Below are positions 1-7,111 of a DNA stretch of 9,179 nt, piece after piece; the stretch's first letter is position 1, and each line of letters starts with the position of its first letter. The stretch comes from an uncultured Clostridia bacterium. GTDB taxonomy: Bacteria; Bacillota; Clostridia; Oscillospirales; CAG-272. Location of the stretch: contig CALBLD010000317.1 in NCBI GenBank assembly GCA_937895775.1, positions 1 to 9,179 of the forward strand, read 5' to 3'. Under the pieces are notes generated by a model, which saw only the letters and a program-made list of their open reading frames with translations, had not been told where the DNA came from and made no database searches. The position numbers and the translations under genes are program-made.

Positions 1-2508
1 ATGAGAAGCTGGTCAACGCTCCAGCCCGGAGAATATTTCTCCTGCATCGGATGCCATGTCGATAAAAACTATACACCGACGGCGGGTTCAACGACAACCG
101 AAGCGATGAAAAAAGGAGTGTCGAAACTTGAACCCGATCTCTGGATGAAATCGTTTGAGGAATATGAGAAGCTCGATCCTTACGGCGGAAACCTTATCGG
201 TTTTGATTATCTGTCGGTTGTCCAGCCGATACTTGATAAAAACTGTATTTCCTGTCACGGCGATACGAAGTCCGCATATAAGAGCATCAATGCGGGGATA
301 CTCGGATGCGATGACAGAACAGCCGCAGATTTCATAATAAACAACCGTGACGATTGGTACTTTACCACCGAAGCACAGGCAAGGGGTTGGACCACATCAC
401 AGCCGGACAGCGGAAAATGGATGCTTTCGGCGGCACCCTTCGGCAAACTCGGAATCGCTCCCGGGAATGTCAATACCGTTGTACGCTCGGACAGACTTTA
501 TCTGCGCAAGACGGTCAACTGTACCGAATATGACATAAAGGGATGTTCGCTCGGACTGAATATATCCTATACCGGAAAGATCGAAATATTCGTCAACGGC
601 AAGTCGGTGTATACCGGGAACCGCGCAATGAGTTCTTATGAGACCATAGCCCTTGACAGCAACGCGGTAAAAGCGTTTAAGGTCGGCAATAACGAAATCG
701 CAATCTCGCTTTCGGATACCGACGGTAATGTTTTTGTCGACAGTGCGATTCTTTCGATCGCCAAAGAGAGCTCGGGCGGCACCGGAAAACGGACGCAGAT
801 TTTTGACAGACGCTCGGAATGGAAATATATCACCTCCGCAAAAGAGGATTATTCAACCTCAAAGGCGGGAAATTGGACGGAGGCGGGATTTGACGATTCT
901 TCGTGGAAAACAGGAAAAACTCCGTTCGGAAACAGACTCGGAGGACAGACGACCGACTGGACGCAGAATGGCAAAAACTACCTGTGGGCGAGAAAGACCT
1001 TCAATGTCGATGACCCGGCAAAATTCGGCAGCTCGTTTGCACTCTATCTTGATACATTCTACGACGATACGGTTTCGGTCTATCTGAACGGGGTGAAGAT
1101 ATTCGGTGATGAACGGTGGACAGACGATTATGTCCAACAGAAAATCTCGCTCGGCTCGGGTATCATAAAGAAGGGCGAAAATGTAATAGCGGTAAGCCTT
1201 CATCAGCATACGGGCGGATATGAATTCGATCTCGGACTGTATGCGCTCGAAACAGACGGCGATTTCGGAATATCGCTTGAATCGGTCAACGTGCTTGCCG
1301 ACAGAATGAAAAAATATTTCCCGATGTCGTACCTTGTGCTTACTCAGTCCAAGGCTGAAAAGAACGGCGACAGATATCAGTGGGTCGCAAATTCGGTCAA
1401 TGGGTATACAAACTGGGTTTCGTCAATGAGTCAGTGCGAAATGCTTGAACCGTATACTTACGGCGCACATAATTCCACCATAATTTCGATGCTCAGAAGC
1501 GGACACGGAAACCTCACCGAGGAAGAGATACGTGCGATTGCCTGCTGGATCGATCTCGGCGTTCCCTGCTACGGTGACTACGAAAAGGGAGAAAACTGGA
1601 GCGCAAACGACAGGCGCGAATATGAAGAAGAGCTGAATAAGCGGAACTTCTATGATATGCTTGACGAATATGCAAAACTTGCGCTTGCCGGAAAGCTTCC
1701 GGATAAAGAACTGACCGTTACCTATAAACCGTCAACCGGAAGCGAGCTGATCGGAACCGGTAATGGAATAGTCATACTGAATACCAAAACTCAGTTCAAA
1801 AAGGGAGATACACTCAGGATAAAACTGCCGGACGGTGTGAAATATGTCGCTGTCTGCCTCAGCTCAAGAATAGGGGAATCGATTCTGTATTCGGATAAAG
1901 GGGAGATAATCATAACTCTCCCGGCACTTGATAAATGCTTCCCGAATACATTCACGACAGGGCAGGGATGCACATACCGCGCCAATACGATAACGGTAAG
2001 GATCGTGAGCGATGAGGAGCTGACGAGGGTTCATAACCTTGCAAGAAATTCCTACGACAGTGCCGCGTCAAAGGATGTTTTCCCGCACGTCTCGTCGTCG
2101 GGCGTCAGAAACGGCGATGACTGCTACGCCGCACGTAACGTCATTGACGGTTTTACGATGAATAAGAGCGCGGGCAATTACCCGGGACAGTCATGGCAGC
2201 CGGATAAAATTGACGAAAACACAAAGCTGTGTATAGATTTCGGAAGGAAAGTAAATCTGTCTGAGCTTGCGATAAAGCTTCGCAGAGCGGCAAACGACTC
2301 ACACTTCACCGACTGTAAGCTGACCTTCTCTGACGGAAGTTCGATATACATACGTCTCAGCGGAAGCGACGATATGCAGTATATACAGCTTGGCAATGTC
2401 GAAACAACATCGATCACCTTCTCCGACTTTACGGTTGAACCGTCGGTAGGATCGGGATCGGCGGCAATAAGCGAGATAGAGGTTCTCGGAACCGAAATCC
2501 TCGGCTGA
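1..2508 (+). CDS. HzsA-related / planctomycete-type cytochrome c-like protein with sugar-binding inserts (5' partial)
   Basis: The role is unknown. The family is a secreted c-type-cytochrome-like group related to the hydrazine synthase alpha subunit. Residues 2-19 (RSWSTLQPGE..SCIGCH) and 74-86 (VQPILDKNCISCH) carry the family's two CxxCH heme-attachment motifs, Cys15-His19 and Cys82-His86. The core resumes at about 428-525, with PMSYLVLT and GHGNLTEEEI..CWIDLGVPCYGDY. Between the halves sit two related jelly-roll domains (about 112-253 and 265-416), like the sugar-binding domains of glycoside hydrolases. A beta-rich stretch (570-675) follows, then a discoidin-like domain (about 677-831, with ARNVIDG and SWQPD). 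The base-1 ATG is probably internal: in relatives the RSW..LQPGE segment follows a long N-terminal part, so the true start and any signal peptide lie upstream. Heme binding is uncertain, since bare Cys pairs can also form disulfides. Family assignment is from motif recall; domain layout is seen directly. Confidence 0.72.
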   Translation: MRSWSTLQPGEYFSCIGCHVDKNYTPTAGSTTTEAMKKGVSKLEPDLWMKSFEEYEKLDPYGGNLIGFDYLSVVQPILDKNCISCHGDTKSAYKSINAGILGCDDRTAADFIINNRDDWYFTTEAQARGWTTSQPDSGKWMLSAAPFGKLGIAPGNVNTVVRSDRLYLRKTVNCTEYDIKGCSLGLNISYTGKIEIFVNGKSVYTGNRAMSSYETIALDSNAVKAFKVGNNEIAISLSDTDGNVFVDSAILSIAKESSGGTGKRTQIFDRRSEWKYITSAKEDYSTSKAGNWTEAGFDDSSWKTGKTPFGNRLGGQTTDWTQNGKNYLWARKTFNVDDPAKFGSSFALYLDTFYDDTVSVYLNGVKIFGDERWTDDYVQQKISLGSGIIKKGENVIAVSLHQHTGGYEFDLGLYALETDGDFGISLESVNVLADRMKKYFPMSYLVLTQSKAEKNGDRYQWVANSVNGYTNWVSSMSQCEMLEPYTYGAHNSTIISMLRSGHGNLTEEEIRAIACWIDLGVPCYGDYEKGENWSANDRREYEEELNKRNFYDMLDEYAKLALAGKLPDKELTVTYKPSTGSELIGTGNGIVILNTKTQFKKGDTLRIKLPDGVKYVAVCLSSRIGESILYSDKGEIIITLPALDKCFPNTFTTGQGCTYRANTITVRIVSDEELTRVHNLARNSYDSAASKDVFPHVSSSGVRNGDDCYAARNVIDGFTMNKSAGNYPGQSWQPDKIDENTKLCIDFGRKVNLSELAIKLRRAANDSHFTDCKLTFSDGSSIYIRLSGSDDMQYIQLGNVETTSITFSDFTVEPSVGSGSAAISEIEVLGTEILG
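334..1248 (+). repeat. Tandem duplicated jelly-roll domain inside the cytochrome-like protein
   Basis: Two copies can be lined up by eye, residues about 112-253 and 265-416. Both show, in the same order, a Trp-aromatic strand (DDWYFT / SEWKYIT), a W...PFG.LG segment (GKWMLSAAPFGKLG / SWKTGKTPFGNRLG), a Y..RKT strand (LYLRKTVN / YLWARKTFN), a VNGK-type hairpin (IEIFVNGKSVY / VSVYLNGVKIFG) and a closing strand (KVGNNEIAIS / KKGENVIAVS). The copies are diverged, so the duplication is old. The VNG hairpin and ENVIAV strand are typical of the sugar-binding jelly roll of GH2-like enzymes. Confidence 0.7.
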
Positions 2509-2524
2509 AACCGGAATTTTTCGG

Positions 2525-2568
2525 GGGATGTTAAAAACATTACGTTTTTAACATCCCTTTTGCTTTTT
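2525..2568 (+). terminator. Rho-independent terminator of the cytochrome-like gene
   Basis: A perfect 14-bp inverted repeat, GGGATGTTAAAAAC (2525-2538) and GTTTTTAACATCCC (2544-2557), has a 5-base loop (ATTAC). It is followed by TTTTGCTTTTTT. It begins 16 bases after the TGA stop, so it ends the upstream transcript before the helicase promoter. Confidence 0.9.
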
Positions 2569-2601
2569 TACATGCGAATTTATTTTCTTTTATAAAAAGC
2601 A

Positions 2602-2630
2602 TTGACAAACAAATGTTCTTGTGATAAACT
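2602..2630 (+). promoter_or_regulatory. Sigma-A-type promoter with extended -10 for the helicase gene
   Basis: A perfect -35 TTGACA (2602-2607), a 17-base spacer and -10 TAAACT (2625-2630, four of six consensus bases). An extended -10 TG (2622-2623) compensates for the weak -10. An AT-rich tract lies just upstream. Predicted transcription starts near 2637, giving a leader of roughly 34 bases before the ATG at 2671. Confidence 0.75.
2606..2619. promoter_or_regulatory. Candidate LexA (SOS) box in the promoter spacer
   Basis: CAAACAAATGTTCT matches the Gram-positive LexA consensus CGAACATATGTTCG at 11 of 14 positions. It keeps the AAC-N4-GTTC core, with mismatches in both flanking G positions and one spacer base. 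It lies between -35 and -10, where a bound repressor would block RNA polymerase. The gene it controls is a UvrD/PcrA-type helicase, a plausible SOS target. One half-site is imperfect, so binding is a prediction. Confidence 0.5.
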
Positions 2631-2654
2631 GTAAAAGATATATGAAAAGGTGAC

Positions 2655-2660
2655 GAAGGG
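2655..2660 (+). promoter_or_regulatory. Ribosome binding site deciding the helicase start (ATG 2671)
   Basis: GAAGGG lies 10 bases before ATG 2671. The in-frame GTG at 2650 lies only about 13 bases after the predicted transcription start and its AAAAGG directly abuts the codon, leaving no spacing. ATG 2671 is therefore preferred. Confidence 0.6.
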
Positions 2661-2670
2661 CGGTGCGGAT

Positions 2671-4800
2671 ATGACCGAAGCAGATATACTGCGCGGACTC
2701 AATGAGAAGCAGAGAGAGGCGGTGTGTGCGACGGAGGGCTATGTCAGAGTGGTTGCGGGCGCGGGTACCGGCAAAACCGGGGCACTTATTCGCAGATATG
2801 CATATATAGTAAACGAGCTCGGAATATCGCCGTCAAATATACTCTGCCTTACATTTACAAATAAAGCGGCAGGCGAGATGAAACGCAGAATCAAGTCGAT
2901 GCTCGGCGCCGCCGCCGATACCTCGTATATTTCGACGATACACGGCTTTTGCGCAAGGATATTGCGTGAGGATATCGAAAAGATGTTCTATCCGTCCTCC
3001 TTCCCGATACTTGACTCCGACGATCAGAAAAAAATCCTCGAAGAGGTGTACGGCGAGTTTGACATGAAGCTTGACAGTGCGTCCTTTTCGACTCTGCTTG
3101 ACAGGATTGAGATGTATAAGACCGATACAAAATACATCGGTTGGCTGGCAGACCCGTCCTTTGATTTCGGAACGCTTTCGCCCGAAAGCAGGGAAGAGGC
3201 TGTGATAATACGCTATATAGCCAAGCAGAAAAAGAGCTTTGCTCTTGATTTTGCCGATCTTATCAAATTTGTGACATATATCTTCGATAATTATAAGGAT
3301 GTCGAGAAAAAATGGCAGGAGCGTCTCTGTTATGTGCAGGTGGATGAATTTCAGGATGTCGATATAGAGGAATACCGATTCGTAAACCGACTTGCCGCAC
3401 TTCACCATAATCTGTTTATAGTCGGCGACCCCGATCAGAATATATACGAGTGGCGCGGCTCGGACAACAGATTCATCATAAATTTCGATAAGGATAATCA
3501 GCCGTGCAAAACGGTGATAATGAACCGTAATTACCGCTCGACCCCGCAGATACTTGCCGCGGCGAACAGCCTGATTTCGGTAAATCATAACAGAATAAAA
3601 AAGGAACTGTTTTCGAAGCGGGAAAACGGACCGCTTCCCGAAATGTATCACGCCGCAAACGAAGCGGAGGAAGTCAGAAGAATATGTGAATATATATCCG
3701 GAATTACCGCTTCCGACGGGAAATATTCGGATATTGCACTGCTTTATCGTGCCTCATATCTGTCGAGAGCGATCGAGACGGCTTTTACCGAACGGAAGAT
3801 ACCGTACAGGGTGGTAGGCGGCGTCGGGTTTTACGAGCGTGCCGAGATCAAAACGGTGATAGCATATCTGCGGATGGTACTCTACGGCGACGATCTTTCT
3901 TTTCTGAGAACGATCAATATGCCGAAACGTAAAATGGGTAAGCTGAGAATCGACGCACTCAGGGAGTTTGCGGCGGCAGAGGGCAAAACACTCTATGAAG
4001 CACTTAAAGCGCATGTGAATGATCGCGTCTTTGTCGGAAGTAAGGCTGCACAGTTTGTTGAGCTTGTCGAAAAAATGAAAGCCGAGTCCGAAAGACTTAC
4101 CGTGTCCGAACTGCTTTGCAGGCTCTTCCGTGACAGCGGCTACGAGGCATATATACGTCTGTGCGGGGACGGCGAGAGGCTTGATAATGTCGGGGAATTG
4201 ATAAAAAGTATAAACGATACCGACTCAAATTTCGGAGAGGAACTGACACTGTCGGTTTTTCTTCAGAATGTCGCACTTTTCAGAGACACCGAGGAGACCG
4301 AAAAAAACGACTGCGTGCGCATGATGACCGTACATACGGCAAAGGGACTGGAGTTTAAACATGTCATACTTGTCGGAATGAGCGAAAATGTCTTCCCGTC
4401 GATGCGCTCACTGGCAGAGCGGAAGGAATCGGCACTTGAAGAGGAACGCAGACTGGCGTTTGTTGCAATAACACGCGCCGCCGAAAGTATACTGATTACC
4501 GACAGCGAAGGACTTGGCGTGAGGGGATTTCAAAAGATGCCGTCACGCTTTGTAACCGACGATATAGACAGAACTTTAATGAATTTTACCGGCAAAAAAT
4601 TGCCCGATTGCCGATCGGAGTCCGAAAGCGGTTTCCGGGGAGAGCCGCCGCTGTTTTCGGAAGGGGACAGGGTTGTACATAAGGTGTTCGGAATAGGCGT
4701 TGTCGAGTGCGCTGACAGCGGAAAATGCTGTTACACAATACGTTTTTCGTCCGGAATCAAGCCGATTTCGTTCGATTTCAAAGGACTTGTCGGAATATAA
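2671..4800 (+). CDS. UvrD/PcrA-family superfamily 1A ATP-dependent DNA helicase
   Basis: An ATP-driven 3'-5' single-strand translocase and DNA unwinder, expected to act in repair, removal of RecA filaments or replication-transcription conflicts in the cytoplasm. From ATG 2671 it has 709 residues, close to the usual PcrA/UvrD length. All SF1A motifs are present: Q motif LNEKQREAV (10-18), Walker A AGAGTGKT (29-36), Ia TFTNKAAGEM (61-70), Ib STIHGF (88-93), Walker B VDEFQD (224-229), III GDPDQNIYEWRGS (252-264), IV NRNYRS (285-290), V TVHTAKGLEF (553-562) and VI EEERRLAFVAITRA (590-603). The last ~45 residues (GDRVVHKVFGIGVV from 665) form the Tudor-like C-terminal domain that contacts RNA polymerase in PcrA/UvrD. 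It is monocistronic or nearly so, with its own promoter and a LexA-like site. Whether it is the main PcrA or a second paralogue cannot be told, as no pcrB or ligA adjoins it. Confidence 0.95.
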   Translation: MTEADILRGLNEKQREAVCATEGYVRVVAGAGTGKTGALIRRYAYIVNELGISPSNILCLTFTNKAAGEMKRRIKSMLGAAADTSYISTIHGFCARILREDIEKMFYPSSFPILDSDDQKKILEEVYGEFDMKLDSASFSTLLDRIEMYKTDTKYIGWLADPSFDFGTLSPESREEAVIIRYIAKQKKSFALDFADLIKFVTYIFDNYKDVEKKWQERLCYVQVDEFQDVDIEEYRFVNRLAALHHNLFIVGDPDQNIYEWRGSDNRFIINFDKDNQPCKTVIMNRNYRSTPQILAAANSLISVNHNRIKKELFSKRENGPLPEMYHAANEAEEVRRICEYISGITASDGKYSDIALLYRASYLSRAIETAFTERKIPYRVVGGVGFYERAEIKTVIAYLRMVLYGDDLSFLRTINMPKRKMGKLRIDALREFAAAEGKTLYEALKAHVNDRVFVGSKAAQFVELVEKMKAESERLTVSELLCRLFRDSGYEAYIRLCGDGERLDNVGELIKSINDTDSNFGEELTLSVFLQNVALFRDTEETEKNDCVRMMTVHTAKGLEFKHVILVGMSENVFPSMRSLAERKESALEEERRLAFVAITRAAESILITDSEGLGVRGFQKMPSRFVTDDIDRTLMNFTGKKLPDCRSESESGFRGEPPLFSEGDRVVHKVFGIGVVECADSGKCCYTIRFSSGIKPISFDFKGLVGI

Positions 4801-4841
4801 CAGGCAAAACGAGAACTTTTTTTGCAGTTGACAAAAAACGC

Positions 4842-4870
4842 TTGACAATGCATCGATTTGATAGTAAAAT
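4842..4870 (+). promoter_or_regulatory. Near-consensus sigma-A promoter for the GH25 gene
   Basis: TTGACA (4842-4847), a 17-base spacer and TAAAAT (4865-4870, five of six). A second TTGACA sits 14 bases upstream (4828-4833) with no matching -10 at 16-18 bases. The strength of this promoter fixes the transcription start near 4877 and rules out an in-frame start inside the helicase gene. Confidence 0.82.
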
Positions 4871-4892
4871 AGATACGGGATTTCGGAAAAAT

Positions 4893-4898
4893 GAAAGG
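4893..4898 (+). promoter_or_regulatory. Ribosome binding site of the GH25 gene
   Basis: GAAAGG ends 6 bases before ATG 4905 and 12 before the in-frame ATG 4911. The spacing favours 4905. Confidence 0.6.
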
Positions 4899-4904
4899 TC
4901 GGGT

Positions 4905-7037
4905 ATGAGTATGAAGAAAAGATGGATTGCTGTAACGGTTCTTGCGGTGTTGATTGTTGTGGGTGTTGCCGCATGGATCATTGCCGATGAGAGTATCGGT
5001 AAAACTGCTCTTACCACTGTAAGCGAGGCTGAATCGGGCATTGTTGTAAGTAATTCGTATGCAAGCGAAGTTACACGGACAAGCGCCACGCTCAACCTGT
5101 CTTTTTCAAAGACCTATATCACACGATATGAGCTTTATATCGGAAAAAAATCGGATTCGATGAATCTTGTCAGGAAAGGCAACGTGGGGAAGAATGTCCC
5201 GTCGCTTAGCGTCCCTGTTGACGGACTTGAGGATTATACAAGGTATTACTACTGTTTTCATCTTTTCACACCCGATAAAGAGATCGTGCTTGACAGCTGG
5301 TCGTTCGTAACACCGAGCAGCTATTATAACGGTGCGTCCGGCGGAAAAAATGATGAAAACGTTACATACGGCGTCGATGTTTCCTTCTGGTGCAAGACCT
5401 CCGATTTCGAAAAAGCGAAAGCTGCGGGTATTGATTTTGTAATTATACGTGCAGGCTCTACCGGCAATAAAGACCCGTATTTTGAAGAGAACTACGAGCG
5501 CGCAAAGGCGGCGGGACTCAAGGTCGGAGCGTATTATTATACATACGCCATGTCGGTTGCCGAGGCAGAGGCGGATGCCGAAGAATATATGAGCTTTATC
5601 TGCGGAAAGCAGTTTGATATGCCCGTTTACGTCGATATCGAAAATATAAGCCAACAGTCGCTTTCACGTCAGCTCCTCACCGAAATGACAATCTCCTTCT
5701 GCGATAAGATAGCGGCAACGGGTTATTATGCGGGCGTATATGCGAACCGTAACTGGTTTACAACCCTTCTCAATTACGATACGCTCGCACCTGTCTATGA
5801 ACTCTGGATCGCAAGATGGACCGACGACGGAACGCCGAATGAAGATTACAGCGACCGCTTCGGAGTATGGCAGTATTACGATAAAGGCAGAGTTGACGGT
5901 ATACAGGGAAATGCCGACCTGAATGTGTGCTATAAGGATTATTCTTCGATAATCAATAATGAAGGTACGGTTCCGTATGATTTTATCGATTGGGACGGAA
6001 ATGTCATCTGTACCTATTATATGTATCCGACAAGCCGCATATATACCCCCGCAAAGCTTCCCGTAAGAGAGACCGACGATGTTTATGAGTATGAATTTGT
6101 CGGTTGGGAGGGTCTTGACGAAAATACGGTGGCAACAGAAACGGGCGGAAGCTTTACCGCTGTTTATAATAAGATTGCCCACTCCTACGGCGAATGGGAG
6201 AACGTCTGGGTCATGGAGCGCAAGAGAGTTTGCGAGGACTGCGGCTATGAACAGCATGAAATACTCGGCGATCTGACCTGCGGCGAGAATGCGACATGGT
6301 ATTTCTCGGACGGTACACTTACCGTGTCTGGAAGCGGAGCGATAAAAGACGGAAAATTACTTTCCGATTTCGGTTGGAGCGTGGTTTCCGACAGTATAAC
6401 GAAGATTGTTGTGGAAGAGGGAATAACCTCGATAGGAAGTTATGCGTTTTCGGATCTTGGACAGCTTGTGAATGTCAGACTGCCGATGACACTGAAATCG
6501 GTGGGTGACAGCGCATTTGCAAACTGCCTGTCGCTTGCTTCGATAAATATTCCGGCAGGAACACGGAAAATATCCGAGACGGCATTTGACGGATGCAAAA
6601 ATCTTAAAAATGTTTCGGGCTACGAAACATCGGACAACGGTAAAAAGCTTGCGGAAGCGATCGGAGCAAAGTACAGCGATACAAAGCCTGTGCTTGCTTA
6701 TTTCAGAAGAACATCGTCTGGTATCAACTGGTATCTTTATACGGACGGAAGACTGCTTATATCCGGTATAGGTGCCGCTCCTGATGAAATTGCAGATGAT
6801 CTTGAGGCATATCGCTCGCTTGTGATAGAAGTCACTGTCGGTGCAGGTGTCACCTCGGTTCCCGATGAGATGCTTGTCGGTGCGGAACTGCTTAAAAAAG
6901 TGGAGTTCCTGAGTACAAAGCCGGTAACGGTAGGTAAGTATGCATTCTCGGATTGCAGGATGCTGACAGTACTCTTTATTCCGCGCGGATCGGAAATAAA
7001 GGAAGGCGCATTTGTCGGGTCACCGATCGTCCAGTAA
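4905..7037 (+). CDS. Modular GH25 lysozyme (muramidase) with FnIII-like, InlB-like and BspA-type repeats
   Basis: Predicted to hydrolyse the MurNAc-GlcNAc bond of peptidoglycan at the cell surface. The 710 residues read in order: a basic start and hydrophobic helix (about 7-27), a signal anchor or a signal peptide possibly cut after IIA27; an FnIII-like beta domain (about 45-137); the GH25 domain (about 154-350); an InlB-like/new-flagella-type repeat (358-423, ending FVGWEGLDENT..GGSFTAVYN); a short Cys motif CEDCG (443-447); and two BspA-like modules (about 456-570 and 596-705). GH25 landmarks are GVDVSFW with Asp158, VGAYYYTYA, VYVDIEN with the DxE pair Asp244/Glu246, GYYAGVYANRNWF, LWIARW and GVWQYYDKG, so the catalytic set looks intact. 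No sortase motif or other C-terminal anchor is visible. It has its own promoter and terminator. It could serve wall remodelling or attack on neighbouring bacteria; the sequence does not decide. Confidence 0.9.
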   Translation: MSMKKRWIAVTVLAVLIVVGVAAWIIADESIGKTALTTVSEAESGIVVSNSYASEVTRTSATLNLSFSKTYITRYELYIGKKSDSMNLVRKGNVGKNVPSLSVPVDGLEDYTRYYYCFHLFTPDKEIVLDSWSFVTPSSYYNGASGGKNDENVTYGVDVSFWCKTSDFEKAKAAGIDFVIIRAGSTGNKDPYFEENYERAKAAGLKVGAYYYTYAMSVAEAEADAEEYMSFICGKQFDMPVYVDIENISQQSLSRQLLTEMTISFCDKIAATGYYAGVYANRNWFTTLLNYDTLAPVYELWIARWTDDGTPNEDYSDRFGVWQYYDKGRVDGIQGNADLNVCYKDYSSIINNEGTVPYDFIDWDGNVICTYYMYPTSRIYTPAKLPVRETDDVYEYEFVGWEGLDENTVATETGGSFTAVYNKIAHSYGEWENVWVMERKRVCEDCGYEQHEILGDLTCGENATWYFSDGTLTVSGSGAIKDGKLLSDFGWSVVSDSITKIVVEEGITSIGSYAFSDLGQLVNVRLPMTLKSVGDSAFANCLSLASINIPAGTRKISETAFDGCKNLKNVSGYETSDNGKKLAEAIGAKYSDTKPVLAYFRRTSSGINWYLYTDGRLLISGIGAAPDEIADDLEAYRSLVIEVTVGAGVTSVPDEMLVGAELLKKVEFLSTKPVTVGKYAFSDCRMLTVLFIPRGSEIKEGAFVGSPIVQ
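6270..7019 (+). repeat. Two BspA-like modules with a repeated WxxxxDGxLxxSGxG signature
   Basis: The C-terminal half of the GH25 protein holds two related modules. Each starts with a signature strand pair, ATWYFSDGTLTVSGSGAI (residues 463-480) and INWYLYTDGRLLISGIGA (607-624). Each continues into BspA/LRR_5-type repeats: ITKIVVEEGITSIGSYAF, LKSVGDSAF and ISETAF in the first, VTSVPDEM and VTVGKYAF in the second. In related Clostridia such modules are surface-exposed and thought to bind host or wall ligands. The second copy is shorter and more degenerate. Confidence 0.65.
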
Positions 7038-7054
7038 GTTTTAAATATTTCGAT

Positions 7055-7088
7055 AAAAAAACAAGGAGGCTCGCCTCCTTGGTTTTTT
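7055..7088. terminator. Bidirectional intrinsic terminator between convergent genes
   Basis: The arms CAAGGAGGC (7062-7070) and GCCTCCTTG (7073-7081) give a stem of 8 bp closing a CTCG tetraloop. It is flanked by seven A (7055-7061) and six T (7083-7088), so it provides a U tract in both directions. It lies 17 bases after the GH25 stop and about 30 bases after the stop of the minus-strand lipoprotein gene, serving both. Confidence 0.9.
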
Positions 7089-7111
7089 ACTTTGAAGATC
7101 ATGTGTGCTTT

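Noticed and set aside
1..3. ATG at base 1 as the true start of the cytochrome-like gene
   Set aside because: The frame is already inside the conserved RSW..LQPGE..CxxCH segment and there is no signal peptide, so the gene very probably begins outside the window.
2650..2670. GTG at 2650 as the helicase start
   Set aside because: It is too close to the predicted transcription start and has no spaced ribosome site. ATG 2671 puts the Q motif at the usual distance from the N-terminus.
2833..3651. Minus-strand open frame of 272 codons inside the helicase gene
   Set aside because: Fully antisense to a gene with every SF1A helicase motif. It has no recognisable domain and no fitting ribosome site, and looks like a by-product of codon bias.
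4804..4825. Possible terminator hairpin after the helicase gene (GCAAAA ... TTTTGC)
   Set aside because: Only a 6-bp, mostly A-T stem with a 10-base loop, and the T run is part of the stem. It is too weak to call, and readthrough into the GH25 gene is possible.
4725..4904. Upstream in-frame extension of the GH25 gene overlapping the helicase end
   Set aside because: The promoter at 4842-4870 and the ribosome site at 4893-4898 lie within this extension. Starting at 4905 gives a clean basic N-terminus followed by a hydrophobic helix.
5106..6257. Two long minus-strand open frames (182 and 197 codons) within the GH25 gene
   Set aside because: Antisense to the conserved GH25 catalytic domain, with no family resemblance. 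These are shadows of the real gene.
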